64,000 nt of DNA. Origin: Limivivens faecihominis (GTDB lineage Bacteria > Bacillota > Clostridia > Lachnospirales > Lachnospiraceae). The notes beneath the pieces are model-generated. The model had not been told where the DNA came from and searched no databases. It was given only the letters and a program-made list of their open reading frames with translations. The position numbers were made by a program, and so were the translations under genes. The stretch lies in assembly GCF_020686945.1 (NCBI RefSeq), contig NZ_JAJEPR010000001.1, positions 124,001 through 188,000 of the forward strand. The letters are read 5' to 3'. Shown one piece after another: positions 42,583-51,134 of the stretch. Position 1 is the first letter of the stretch. Each line of letters opens with the position of its first letter.

Positions 42583-43491
42583 ATGACGCTGGCACAATTG
42601 CGCTATGCCATCTGTGTCGCAGATACCCATTCCATGAATGAAGCTTCCCGCTCCCTTTTTATCTCACAGCCCAGCCTTTCCACTTCGATCAAGGAGCTGG
42701 AAAATGAGATAGGACTTGAGCTTTTCAAGCGGACAAACCGGGGCGTGACAGTGACGCCGGAGGGAGAAGAGTTTCTCGGTTACGCCAGACAGGTGGTGGA
42801 ACAGTACCAGCTGGTGGAAGACCGCTATATCGAGAAAAAAGATGTCAAAAAGAAATTCAGCGTTTCCATGCAGCACTATACCTTCGCGGTAAAGGCTTTT
42901 GTGGAGATGGTGAAACAGTTCGGCATGGACGAGTATGAGTTTGCCGTTCATGAGACAAAGACCTATGAGGTCATCGAGGACGTACGGAATTTCAAAAGCG
43001 AGATCGGGATCCTCTATCTCAACGATTTCAACCGGAAGGTATTGACAAAACTTTTTGCAGAGTCTAATCTGGAGTTCTGGCCGATCCAGGACTGCGGCAT
43101 CTATGTGTATCTCTGGAAGGGCCATCCTCTGGCAGATAAAAAAGAAATTGCGCTGGAAGAGCTGGAAGATTATCCCTGTCTTTCTTTTGACCAGGGAACC
43201 AACAACTCGTTTTATTTTGCAGAAGAAGTATTAAGCACTTATCAGTACAAACGGCTGGTTCGGGCCAATGACCGGGCGACGATGCTGAACCTGATGGTGG
43301 GCCTCAACGGCTACACGCTCTGTTCCGGCATCCTCTGCGAGGAGCTGAACGGAGAAGATTACGGGGCTGTCCGGCTGAAATCCGATGAAACCATGACTAT
43401 CGGCTACCTGAAGCGGAAAGGCATTGCCTTAAGTCCTCTGGGACAGAAATATCTGGAGGAGCTTAGGGCTGTCTGTCATGTGTCCCAGTAG
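42583..43491 (+). CDS. LysR-family regulator, probably of sulfur metabolism
   Basis: 302 residues, start at 42583 with AAAAGGAGGG upstream. The N-terminal winged helix is LRYAICVADTHSMNEASRSLFISQPSLSTSIKELENEIGLELFKR, a clear LysR motif (shown only as a description of residues 6-50). The remainder is a periplasmic-binding-like effector domain without cysteine. Its position between cysK and an Rrf2 gene suggests it senses a sulfur metabolite such as O-acetylserine, by analogy with CysB and CysR, but the ligand is inferred. Co-transcription with the Rrf2 gene is possible. Confidence 0.88.
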   Translation: MTLAQLRYAICVADTHSMNEASRSLFISQPSLSTSIKELENEIGLELFKRTNRGVTVTPEGEEFLGYARQVVEQYQLVEDRYIEKKDVKKKFSVSMQHYTFAVKAFVEMVKQFGMDEYEFAVHETKTYEVIEDVRNFKSEIGILYLNDFNRKVLTKLFAESNLEFWPIQDCGIYVYLWKGHPLADKKEIALEELEDYPCLSFDQGTNNSFYFAEEVLSTYQYKRLVRANDRATMLNLMVGLNGYTLCSGILCEELNGEDYGAVRLKSDETMTIGYLKRKGIALSPLGQKYLEELRAVCHVSQ

Positions 43492-43524
43492 TACAGTGAA
43501 AATTAAGTATCTATTCACTGTACT
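43490..43524. promoter_or_regulatory. Perfect inverted repeat upstream of the Rrf2 gene
   Basis: 11-bp arms AGTACAGTGAA (43490-43500) and TTCACTGTACT (43514-43524), 13-nt AT-rich spacer, starting at the LysR stop codon and ending 34 bases before the Rrf2 start. No T-run follows. Probable operator. Confidence 0.55.
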
Positions 43525-43558
43525 AAGCACAAATGTATTGGAAAAAGGAGAAGGTTAT

Positions 43559-44014
43559 ATGAAAATTTCGACAAAAGGAAGATACGCACTGAGGCTGATG
43601 CTGGATCTGGCTACGGAGGGGAACGGAAAGCCGGTGAGCATCAAGGACATTGCGGGAAGACAGGATATTTCTGAAAAATATCTGGAGCAGATCATTTCCA
43701 GCCTGAACCGGGCCGGTTATGTGAAGAGCGTCCGCGGTTCCCAGGGCGGTTATCTCCTGAAAATGGATCCCAAAGAGTACACAGTCGGGATGATTCTCCG
43801 GGTGACTGAGGGCAGTCTGGCTCCTGTGGACTGTGCGGAGGACGGAAGCTGTGACCGGGTGTCCACCTGCGCCACGGCCATGCTCTGGAAAAAGATCAGC
43901 GACGCCGTCAACGACGTTGTGGATCACACGACCCTGGCCGATCTTCTGGAATGGCAGCAGGACAAAGAAGATTACTGTCTGCAGGTCGAACTTAATAAAG
44001 GCAGCTGGATATAG
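43559..44014 (+). CDS. Rrf2-family regulator with IscR-like cysteines
   Basis: 151 residues from the ATG at 43559 behind AAAAGGAGAAGG. The N-terminal winged helix is classical Rrf2: MKISTKGRYALRLMLDLA, VSIKDIAGRQDISEKYLEQI and SVRGSQGGYLL. Cysteines fall at residues 92, 98 and 104 (C-x5-C-x5-C), the numbering of the Fe-S ligands of Escherichia coli IscR, but position 107 is Ala, not the His ligand. CymR-type cysteine repressors usually lack this triad. Surrounded by cysK, mnmA and metY, it probably senses Fe-S or cysteine status. A terminator overlaps its stop codon. Confidence 0.9.
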   Translation: MKISTKGRYALRLMLDLATEGNGKPVSIKDIAGRQDISEKYLEQIISSLNRAGYVKSVRGSQGGYLLKMDPKEYTVGMILRVTEGSLAPVDCAEDGSCDRVSTCATAMLWKKISDAVNDVVDHTTLADLLEWQQDKEDYCLQVELNKGSWI

Positions 44015-44044
44015 GAAAAACCTATATCTGGCTGCTTTTTTTTA
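44000..44044 (+). terminator. Intrinsic terminator overlapping the Rrf2 stop codon
   Basis: GGCAGCTGGATATAGG pairs with CCTATATCTGGCTGC (one mismatch and a G-U pair) around AAAAA, followed by eight T. The left arm is coding. Confidence 0.92.
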
Positions 44045-44047
44045 CTA

Positions 44048-44077
44048 TTGGACAGGGTTTGGAAAGCATGATATGAT
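44048..44077 (+). promoter_or_regulatory. Putative metY promoter
   Basis: TTGGAC (44048-44053), 18-nt spacer, TATGAT (44072-44077). ATAGGAAT at 44093-44100 in the leader resembles half of the mnmA operator. Confidence 0.5.
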
Positions 44078-44136
44078 ATCCGCGTAAACAGATAGGAATT
44101 ATAAAAAACGGTTGAAAATAGAGAGAGGTATCGATC

Positions 44137-45447
44137 ATGAGTAAAAAACATTATGCAGACAGAAATTTAAAATTTGAAACCTTACAGCTTCATGTAGGAC
44201 AGGAGCAGCCGGATCCGGTAACTGACGCAAGAGCCGTTCCGATCTATCAGACTTCTTCCTATGTATTCCGCAACTGCGATCACGCAGCAGCCAGATTTGG
44301 TCTGAGTGACGCAGGAAACATCTACGGCCGTCTGACCAACCCGACCGAGGATGTTTTTGAGAAAAGAATCGCAGCTCTCGAAGGCGGCGTAGCAGCTCTG
44401 GCTGTCGCTTCCGGTGCAGCAGCTATCGCATACACTCTTCAGAACCTGGCTCATGAAGGTGAGCACATCGTTGCCGCAAAGAACATTTACGGCGGCACCT
44501 ACAACCTGCTGGCTCACACCTTCCCGGAGTACGGTATCAAAACTACTTTCGTAGATCCGTTTAACTATGAGGAGGTGGAGAATGCCATCCAGGAGAATAC
44601 CAGAGCCATTCATGTGGAAACCCTCGGAAACCCGAATTCCGATGTGGTAGATATTGAGAAACTCGCGGCCATCGCCCACGCTCACAAAATCCCCCTGGTA
44701 GTGGATAACACCTTTGCAACTCCGTATCTGGTACGTCCCATCGAGTACGGTGCGGATATCGTGGTTCACTCTGCTACGAAATTCATCGGCGGCCACGGAA
44801 CCACCATCGGCGGTGTCATTGTGGACGGCGGCAAATTTGACTGGGAGGCAAGCGGCAAATTCCCATCACTTGTGGAGCCGAACCCGAGCTATCACGGCGT
44901 AAGCTTCACCAAAGCTGCAGGACCGGCTGCTTTCGTGACCAAGATCCGTGCGATCCTCCTTCGTGACACGGGAGCAACGATCTCTCCCTTCCATGCATTC
45001 TTCTTCCTGCAGGGCCTTGAGACACTGTCCCTTCGTGTAGAACGTCATGTAGAAAATGCCCTGAAGGTTGTTCAGTATCTGAATAATCATCCGCAGGTAG
45101 AGAAAGTACATCATCCCTCTGTTTCCGACGATCCGGAGCAGCAGGCACTGTACAGGAAATATTTCCCGAATGGCGGCGGTTCCATCTTCACCTTTGAGAT
45201 CAAAGGCGACGCTGAGACTGCAAAGAAATTCATCGATAACCTGGAGCTCTTCTCACTGCTGGCTAACGTGGCAGACGTGAAGTCCCTTGTTATTCATCCG
45301 GCTTCCACAACCCACGCACAGCTCAACGAGGAAGAACTTGCAGACCAGGGTATCAAACCGAACACCATCCGTCTCTCCATCGGTACCGAGAATATCGACG
45401 ATATCATCGAGGACCTGGACGAGGCATTCAAAGCCATCGCTGAGTAA
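44137..45447 (+). CDS. metY: O-acetylhomoserine sulfhydrylase
   Basis: PLP enzyme of the Cys/Met metabolism family that makes homocysteine from O-acetylhomoserine and sulfide. 436 residues, which fits MetY rather than the ~380-400 of MetB, MetC or methionine gamma-lyase. Blocks: AVPIYQTSSYVF, IYGRLTNPTEDVFEKRIAALEGG, the aldimine-binding VVDNTFATPYL and the PLP lysine in VVHSATKFIGGHGTTIGG. It lies behind its own promoter and downstream of the Rrf2 regulator, which may control it. Confidence 0.92.
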   Translation: MSKKHYADRNLKFETLQLHVGQEQPDPVTDARAVPIYQTSSYVFRNCDHAAARFGLSDAGNIYGRLTNPTEDVFEKRIAALEGGVAALAVASGAAAIAYTLQNLAHEGEHIVAAKNIYGGTYNLLAHTFPEYGIKTTFVDPFNYEEVENAIQENTRAIHVETLGNPNSDVVDIEKLAAIAHAHKIPLVVDNTFATPYLVRPIEYGADIVVHSATKFIGGHGTTIGGVIVDGGKFDWEASGKFPSLVEPNPSYHGVSFTKAAGPAAFVTKIRAILLRDTGATISPFHAFFFLQGLETLSLRVERHVENALKVVQYLNNHPQVEKVHHPSVSDDPEQQALYRKYFPNGGGSIFTFEIKGDAETAKKFIDNLELFSLLANVADVKSLVIHPASTTHAQLNEEELADQGIKPNTIRLSIGTENIDDIIEDLDEAFKAIAE

Positions 45448-45479
45448 TTTAAGACAGCCAAATCCTTCTTATAAAATAA

Positions 45480-45508
45480 GGAGCTTCCCGAAAGGGAGGC
45501 TCCTTTTT
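45480..45508. terminator. Intrinsic terminator between metY and the AraC gene
   Basis: GGAGCTTCCC-GAAA-GGGAGGCTCC with a GAAA tetraloop, followed by TTTTT; usable in both directions. Confidence 0.9.
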
Positions 45509-45516
45509 GCGTCTTA

Positions 45517-46419
45517 TCATTCATTCTTTTTCCGATACTCATGGGCAGTCACACCGGTGATTTTTTTGAAAGATTTATTAAAAAAGCGGTAATCCGTATA
45601 GCCAACCTGGGTGCTGATCTCCGTGATGGAGAGCGTGGTATTGGTGAGAAGCTCGCAGGCCCGTTCAATGCGGATATGCTGCAGATATTCCACGACGCCG
45701 GAGCCGGTGGCCTTTTTGAAAAGGCTGGAGAGGTAGCTTTTGCTCAGAAAGAAGTTGTTGGACAGCTCTTCGATTGTGACTTTTTTGGAATAATTTTCCC
45801 TGAGATACTGGATGCAGTCCGGGATCAGCTGATGGCGGTATTTGATGACAGCGCTCTCCGGCGAGGCATGATTCTGCCGATAAAAGCGGTGAATCTTGAG
45901 AAGAAGCTCACAGAGGGAAAGACGGAGAAGCTCCACATAATTGATGCCTTTGGAAGTAAATTCCAGGTACATTTTTTCATAGAGCTGTTCGATCTCGGTC
46001 CGCATAGAGCCGTTCAGTTTGAGATCCGGACTGTAGATGATTTCGTCGGGGTAGAGCGATTTATACAGCATAATATCGGTCAGTTCCACAAGGATGGGGA
46101 GATGAATATTGATGCTGCTGATAAATTCCGGGAGAAAGCAGAGGTTGTAGACAACCAGATGCTCCGAATTGCTTTTGTCCGTGGGATAAAAACAGTGGGG
46201 TGTCCGGGAGTTGATGATATAGAGCTCTCCCTTGGATACGGGATAGGTGACGTTGTTGTAAATATGATACCCTTTTCCGTCATAGACATAGACGATCTCG
46301 ATAAAATCATGGGTATGTATTTTTAAGTCGGAAAAATTTGTGTGATAGTATTTTCCGATATAAAAGGGTAGATCTTTTGAGGGAAAGATACTTTCTGAGG
46401 TAAGATTGAGAATCTCCAT
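45517..46419 (-). CDS. AraC-family regulator of the rhamnoside locus (1)
   Basis: 300 residues from the ATG at 46419, seven bases after AAGGAG on the minus strand; the frame opens nine codons earlier. The N-terminal cupin domain has THDFIEIVYVYDGKGYH and INSRTPHCFYP. The C-terminal pair of helix-turn-helix motifs is TIEELSNNFFLSKSYLSSLFKKATG and ITEISTQVGYTDYRFFNKSFKK (residues about 218-285). It is divergent from the transporter and glycosidase genes starting at 46596, the usual arrangement for a sugar-responsive activator. Confidence 0.88.
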   Translation of the reverse strand: MEILNLTSESIFPSKDLPFYIGKYYHTNFSDLKIHTHDFIEIVYVYDGKGYHIYNNVTYPVSKGELYIINSRTPHCFYPTDKSNSEHLVVYNLCFLPEFISSINIHLPILVELTDIMLYKSLYPDEIIYSPDLKLNGSMRTEIEQLYEKMYLEFTSKGINYVELLRLSLCELLLKIHRFYRQNHASPESAVIKYRHQLIPDCIQYLRENYSKKVTIEELSNNFFLSKSYLSSLFKKATGSGVVEYLQHIRIERACELLTNTTLSITEISTQVGYTDYRFFNKSFKKITGVTAHEYRKKNE

Positions 46420-46595
46420 GGAAGTACTCCTTTTTTGCTCGCGCATGTTTTCTGAAGAGCATTATAGCATACTTATAGTGAAAGATGCCAGTAGGATCCT
46501 TTTTTGTAAAAAATGGATGCTAATTGGATATTTTGCTGATATAATAGGTGAAAAAAATGTTTTTGTTATTAAAAATGACGAAAGGTGTAGTTGAT

Positions 46596-47330
46596 ATGAA
46601 GGAGAAAATTTTTTCGGTACTCATGCAGACTTCCGGAGCGATTTTTGGAGAGTCCCCCATTGAAGAACCCTATTCTTATGTTGAAAAAGGCAGCTTTTCC
46701 GGAGAAGAACAGCCGGCTTCGCTGGCTGCCTTCGGCAATTATGATTTTATCCTGAAAAATCTGCGCTATACGGCAGTGCGCTCCAACGGGATTGAAAGCT
46801 ATGAGCTCTACTGGATCTTAAGCCTGATTGATTATTATGAATATTCCGGAGATACGGCGGGGACGAAGAGCCTTCTCTCCGAAGCGACGGCGCGCCTTGA
46901 CCATGCGTATGAAATTTACGGAACCCACCCGTCCCTCAGCTTTTTTGGCTGGGATGAACGGCTGGGAGCCGGATTATCTCTATTTTACAGGGCTTCCGGC
47001 AGAGGCAGACGGTCCCTGGGGGCTTACCAGAGCGAGGACGATATCGCCTGCTGTCAGACCTTCACGGTCGATATTGACCTTCGGAAGGAACGGGAATATA
47101 CGGTGGCCCTTTATTTCGCCGACTGGGACCGTGGGGGCCGGGAGCTGATGGTGGAGCTGTTCGACGGGCAGACGAAAAACCTCATTGCACCTCTTCAGGC
47201 TCTTCACGATTACCGCGGCGGCGTCTACTTCATTTACCGCTATGACCGGTCGGCCCGTTTCCGGATAGATCATATCCGCGGAGAGAATGTAAGTCTTTCT
47301 GGTATTTTCTTCGGTGAGAGAAAACAGTGA
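46596..47330 (+). CDS. Alpha-L-rhamnosidase-related remnant (partial helical domain plus C-terminal beta domain)
   Basis: 244 residues from the ATG at 46596 behind AAAGGTG. Residues 45-130 (FGNYDFILKNLRYTAVRSNG, ELYWILSLIDYYEYSGDT) resemble a stretch of the six-hairpin catalytic domain of secreted bacterial rhamnosidases. Residues 150-243 (FTVDIDLRKEREYTVALYFADWD, FRIDHIRGENVSLSGIFFGE) match their C-terminal beta-sandwich. The catalytic acidic residues and most hairpins are missing, so it looks like an in-frame deletion product or a repurposed fragment. The frame is intact and has a ribosome site, so it may still be expressed. Family recalled from memory. Confidence 0.6.
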   Translation: MKEKIFSVLMQTSGAIFGESPIEEPYSYVEKGSFSGEEQPASLAAFGNYDFILKNLRYTAVRSNGIESYELYWILSLIDYYEYSGDTAGTKSLLSEATARLDHAYEIYGTHPSLSFFGWDERLGAGLSLFYRASGRGRRSLGAYQSEDDIACCQTFTVDIDLRKEREYTVALYFADWDRGGRELMVELFDGQTKNLIAPLQALHDYRGGVYFIYRYDRSARFRIDHIRGENVSLSGIFFGERKQ

Positions 47331-47360
47331 TTTTGATGGAAAATATATGAAGTATGGAGA

Positions 47361-47389
47361 TTGCCGGATATCGTGATTTTGTATATAAT
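47361..47389 (+). promoter_or_regulatory. Promoter of the ABC importer operon
   Basis: TTGCCG (47361-47366), 17-nt spacer, perfect TATAAT (47384-47389), 32 bases before the permease start. Confidence 0.65.
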
Positions 47390-47420
47390 ATATACATGCT
47401 CTCACAGAAAGGTGGTAAAT

Positions 47421-48350
47421 ATGACTAAAACACAAAGCATAAAAATGAAATCATTGGTAAAAAGACTTAAAAAATACAAGCTCTTATATCTGGTACTGCT
47501 TGTTGCAATGGCCTATTATTTTGTGATGTTGTATATACCGATTTTCTGGGGATTTGAGCTTTCATTCAAGGAAATGAAAATAGGAAGTACGATTTCCGGC
47601 GCTCCGTGGGTGGGCCTGCAGAACTACAAATATGTATTCAGCAATCCGGAGATTTTCAAACTTCTGAAAAATACGCTGTTCATCAGTGTTTGTCGTCTGG
47701 TCTTCACCACGATTCCGCCGATTCTTCTTACCATCGCTATTTTTGATCTGAAGAATAAAGCGTATCAGAAGTTCTGTCAGACGATGGTATACATTCCGCA
47801 TTTCTTTTCCTGGGTAATCATTTATGGTATCGTGTATGCATTCTTCTCAGGAAACGGTTTTGTGAATGGAATCATCCGCATGTTCGGAGGGCAGCCGGAA
47901 AACTTCCTGACTTCCTCAAAAGCCTTTGTTCCGCTTCTGATCGGTTCTCAGCTGTGGAAAGAGGTCGGCTGGAACACGATTTTATACTTTGCCGCTCTGA
48001 CTTCGGTAGATACCCAGCTGTATGAAGCAGCAAAGATCGACGGAGCAGGACCGCTTCAGCGGGTAAAGGCAGTTACGTTCCCGGCCATGAAGCCAGTCAT
48101 CACCTTTTCACTGATCATGGCGCTGGGTAATATTTTGAATAATGATTTTGAACAGATTCTTCTGTTTTATAATTCCGCAGTATATGAGGTGGGAGATGTC
48201 ATTGATACCTGGGTATACCGGGTTGGCTTAGGCCAGATGCAGTACGGTGTCGGTTCAGCGGTATCCATGCTGAAGGCCGTGATCAGTCTGGTACTGATTC
48301 TCTCAGCCAACAAGATTTCAAAGAAAGCAACCGGCCGTGGAATGTTCTAA
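47421..48350 (+). CDS. Carbohydrate ABC transporter permease (LplB-like)
   Basis: 309 residues from the ATG at 47421 behind AAAGGTGG; the frame opening at 47361 would begin in the promoter. Six membrane segments are visible, the first at residues 24-50. The cytoplasmic EAA loop reads EAAKIDGAGPLQRVKAVTFPAM, with the conserved Gly (residues about 214-235). It belongs to the CUT1/LplB-type permeases used for oligosaccharides. It forms the channel with the next gene and is probably fed by the binding protein at 49360. Context points to rhamnose-containing glycans. Confidence 0.93.
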   Translation: MTKTQSIKMKSLVKRLKKYKLLYLVLLVAMAYYFVMLYIPIFWGFELSFKEMKIGSTISGAPWVGLQNYKYVFSNPEIFKLLKNTLFISVCRLVFTTIPPILLTIAIFDLKNKAYQKFCQTMVYIPHFFSWVIIYGIVYAFFSGNGFVNGIIRMFGGQPENFLTSSKAFVPLLIGSQLWKEVGWNTILYFAALTSVDTQLYEAAKIDGAGPLQRVKAVTFPAMKPVITFSLIMALGNILNNDFEQILLFYNSAVYEVGDVIDTWVYRVGLGQMQYGVGSAVSMLKAVISLVLILSANKISKKATGRGMF

Positions 48351-48368
48351 GGAAGGAGGAGAGGCATA

Positions 48369-49277
48369 ATGAAAAAGAATACAGCTCCGAAGGGCATAAA
48401 AATTAAAATGTCACGCGAGGAAATTGCCTACCAGATTTTCATTGCAGTTGTGGTAGGACTTCTGGTACTTTGCTGCCTGATTCCCTTCCTGTATGTGGTC
48501 GGCATGTCCTTCACATCCGAGGGCGAGATGATCCAGCGAAATTTCTTCGTTATCATTCCGCAGAAGCCGATTTTAGCCGCTTATGAATACCTGCTTAAGA
48601 ATAAGGACTTCTTTTCCGGCATGGGCATCACGATCGTGAGAACGGCAATGGGTGTCTGCACCGCACTGATTCTGACGGTTCCGGTCGGTTACATTCTGGC
48701 AATCGGAGATCTTCCCTTTAAAAACGGCATCATGGTATTTTTCATCACGACCATGGTACTGAGCGGAGGAATCATCCCGACCTACATTCTGTACAGAGAC
48801 CTGCATCTTCTGAATTCCTTCTGGGTATACATCGTTCCGAGCCTGGCAAATACCTATGGCATTCTGGTGTGCAAGCTCTTTGTGGAAGGTATCCCGATGG
48901 ATATCATGGAATCCGCACAGCTGGACGGAGCGAACGAGCGTCAGAAGATGATCCATATCGCAATCCCCCTTCTGAAACCGACTCTGTGCGCGCTGGGACT
49001 GTTTGCAGCAGTTGCCCACTGGAACTCCTGGATGGATGCAATGATCTACAATTCCAGAAACTCCGCCGTATGGCCAGCTCAGTTCGTAATCCGAAATCTG
49101 CTTCAGAAGAGCAACAACGCGGATATCATGAAAAACATCAATACCTATGCAAAGATGACCTCCGAGAGTATGAAGATGGCCAGCGTTATCCTTGCGGTAT
49201 TACCGATTCTGTGCGTATACCCCTTCCTTCAGAAATATTTCGTAAAGGGCATGTATACGGGCTCTGTAAAGGGATGA
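48369..49277 (+). CDS. Carbohydrate ABC transporter permease (LplC/YtcP-like)
   Basis: 302 residues, start 18 bases after the first permease and behind AAGGAGGAG. Six membrane segments; the EAA loop is ESAQLDGANERQKMIHIAIP. The C-terminus ends LPILCVYPFLQKYFVKGMYTGSVKG (last 25 residues), the typical finish of this permease family. It pairs with the permease at 47421. No ATP-binding subunit is encoded in the locus, so a shared MsmX-type ATPase is likely. Confidence 0.93.
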   Translation: MKKNTAPKGIKIKMSREEIAYQIFIAVVVGLLVLCCLIPFLYVVGMSFTSEGEMIQRNFFVIIPQKPILAAYEYLLKNKDFFSGMGITIVRTAMGVCTALILTVPVGYILAIGDLPFKNGIMVFFITTMVLSGGIIPTYILYRDLHLLNSFWVYIVPSLANTYGILVCKLFVEGIPMDIMESAQLDGANERQKMIHIAIPLLKPTLCALGLFAAVAHWNSWMDAMIYNSRNSAVWPAQFVIRNLLQKSNNADIMKNINTYAKMTSESMKMASVILAVLPILCVYPFLQKYFVKGMYTGSVKG

Positions 49278-49359
49278 GTTTTCCCAGGAAAAGAGAACTT
49301 AATGGTGGACTGGTATAAGCCCGCCTTATGTAAAAAAATATAAAAAAGGAGTGGAAACT

Positions 49360-51039
49360 ATGAAGAGGAACAAGGTGAAAAGAATCTTATCGACGGCAAC
49401 GGCAATGGCCCTGACGACGACAACCCTGGCAGGAGGAATGACGGTGGCAGCTTCCGAGGGAACATCGGTACCGGCATTTGAGGACATTGAGTTCCCGGAT
49501 GCTATGCCGGCAAGCCCCACACAGGCAGAGGATGGCTATTATGATTATGATGATATGAGCGTACATTATGATCTGTCATTTGAAACCTATAACTATGGTG
49601 CTACCGTACCTGATGACGATCCCATTAAGGCATGGCTGGAAGAGAAATATAACGTGACCCTGAGCTTTGAGACCGTAGCAAGCGCCGACCAGGAAACCTT
49701 CCTTTCCACCGCTTTTGCAGGCGGAGATGTGCCGGATCTGATTACCCTCAGCTCCAAAGAGATGGGCTTTACTCTTGGCGGACAGGGACTGCTGGTGGAC
49801 GCTAAGGATATGTACCCCTATATGCCTCAGACCCAGAAATTCGTGACGAAGACACTGCTTCAGTATTCCACCATGGAAGATGGAACCATCCCCTTCGTGA
49901 CCAAATATGCGATCCAGGACGGCGATATCTGGAATCTGGCAATTCGTCAGGACTGGCTGGACAACCTTGGCATGGAGATGCCGACTACAGAAGAAGAACT
50001 TCTTGAGTATGCGAAAGCTTGTACCTTCAATGATCCGGATGGAAACGGACAGGATGACACCTACTTCATGCTGGGAGCAGGCGGCGGTTCCGGACTTGGT
50101 ATGCTGGACGGCTTTGGCACCGCATACGGCAACCCCAACTACACCGTTGGCGAAGATGGCAAATTATCTGTTCCGATGCTGAACGGCACCCGCAAGCAGA
50201 CTCTGGAATTTATCAACAAACTGTGTAGCGAGGGCGTTCTGCCTGTTGACTGGTACTCCATCGAGTGGGAGCAGGCAAAATCCTACACTCTGAATGATAA
50301 GATTGGTATGGTTCGTTACCCGGCCAGCAACCTGTATCAGGAGTATGTAACCTTCCAGGGCAACGATGCATCCAAAGCTGCAAACTGGGCCTTCCTTCCC
50401 TCCATGCCTTTTGAAAATGGTAAAGGCGGAGCAGGCGGAAACCCGGGCGTACTGCTGGCAATCCCGAAATCTAACGTAGAAGGCGACGACGGCAAGCTTA
50501 TGAGAATCTGCCATATCCTCGACGCAATGGTTTACGGCGGAGAAGCTTATTTCCAGACTGTACAGGGCGGTGGACTGGATGTATATCCGGATTATGACGG
50601 CGACGTAAGAGAGTACAAAGAAGACGGAAGATCTTTCTGCTATGTATCTCAGGATCATCCGGGATTCAACGGAACCTATGGTACTGATAACCTGGCACTG
50701 GCTCCATGGCAGAACTTCGGTTACACCCTGAAATGGCAGGATGAGTATGCCGAGAGCGAAGAAGCACAGCCGAGAGCAGATGCGATCAACAACAGCAATG
50801 CAGCACTTGCAGAGATGGATCGTTGGGAGAATACCGGCCTGCTTTACACCCTTCCGGCAGAGATTCAGCCGAACCTCAACGAGTTTGTATCCGCTCAGGA
50901 ATACAAATTCGCAACCGGTGAGAGAAGCTTCGACGAGTGGGATACCTATGTAAACGAGTGGCTGGATCAGGGCGGAAGAGAGAATATCAAAGCCGTTGCA
51001 GAGCAGCTTGGCTGCGAGCTTCCGGACGGAATCGAGTAA
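49360..51039 (+). CDS. Extracellular sugar-binding protein of the ABC importer, lacking a lipobox
   Basis: 559 residues from the ATG at 49360, eight bases after AAGGAG. A signal peptide (residues 1-31, ending TVAASEG) is followed by a large LplA-type solute-binding fold: DDPIKAWLEEKYNVTLSFE, FAGGDVPDLITLSS, IRQDWLDNLGMEMPTTEEEL and a calcium-like loop DPDGNGQDDTYF. Most Gram-positive binding proteins carry a lipoprotein Cys; none is present in the first 60 residues here. Anchoring may be by another route, or the signal peptide may remain uncleaved. It follows the two permeases in one operon. Confidence 0.9.
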   Translation: MKRNKVKRILSTATAMALTTTTLAGGMTVAASEGTSVPAFEDIEFPDAMPASPTQAEDGYYDYDDMSVHYDLSFETYNYGATVPDDDPIKAWLEEKYNVTLSFETVASADQETFLSTAFAGGDVPDLITLSSKEMGFTLGGQGLLVDAKDMYPYMPQTQKFVTKTLLQYSTMEDGTIPFVTKYAIQDGDIWNLAIRQDWLDNLGMEMPTTEEELLEYAKACTFNDPDGNGQDDTYFMLGAGGGSGLGMLDGFGTAYGNPNYTVGEDGKLSVPMLNGTRKQTLEFINKLCSEGVLPVDWYSIEWEQAKSYTLNDKIGMVRYPASNLYQEYVTFQGNDASKAANWAFLPSMPFENGKGGAGGNPGVLLAIPKSNVEGDDGKLMRICHILDAMVYGGEAYFQTVQGGGLDVYPDYDGDVREYKEDGRSFCYVSQDHPGFNGTYGTDNLALAPWQNFGYTLKWQDEYAESEEAQPRADAINNSNAALAEMDRWENTGLLYTLPAEIQPNLNEFVSAQEYKFATGERSFDEWDTYVNEWLDQGGRENIKAVAEQLGCELPDGIE

Positions 51040-51080
51040 ACAGAGACAATCGAATAGTACAACTAATCGGATAACTGTAG

Positions 51081-51115
51081 AGGAGGAAAGTGGTGGAAGC
51101 TTTCCTCCTTTTTTT
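51081..51115 (+). terminator. Intrinsic terminator after the binding protein gene
   Basis: AGGAGGAAAG (51081-51090) pairs with CTTTCCTCCT (51100-51109), followed by T-run to 51115. It lies inside the operon and probably lowers expression of the glycosidases relative to the transporter. Confidence 0.85.
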
Positions 51116-51134
51116 AAAAATAAAGGAGAAATAA

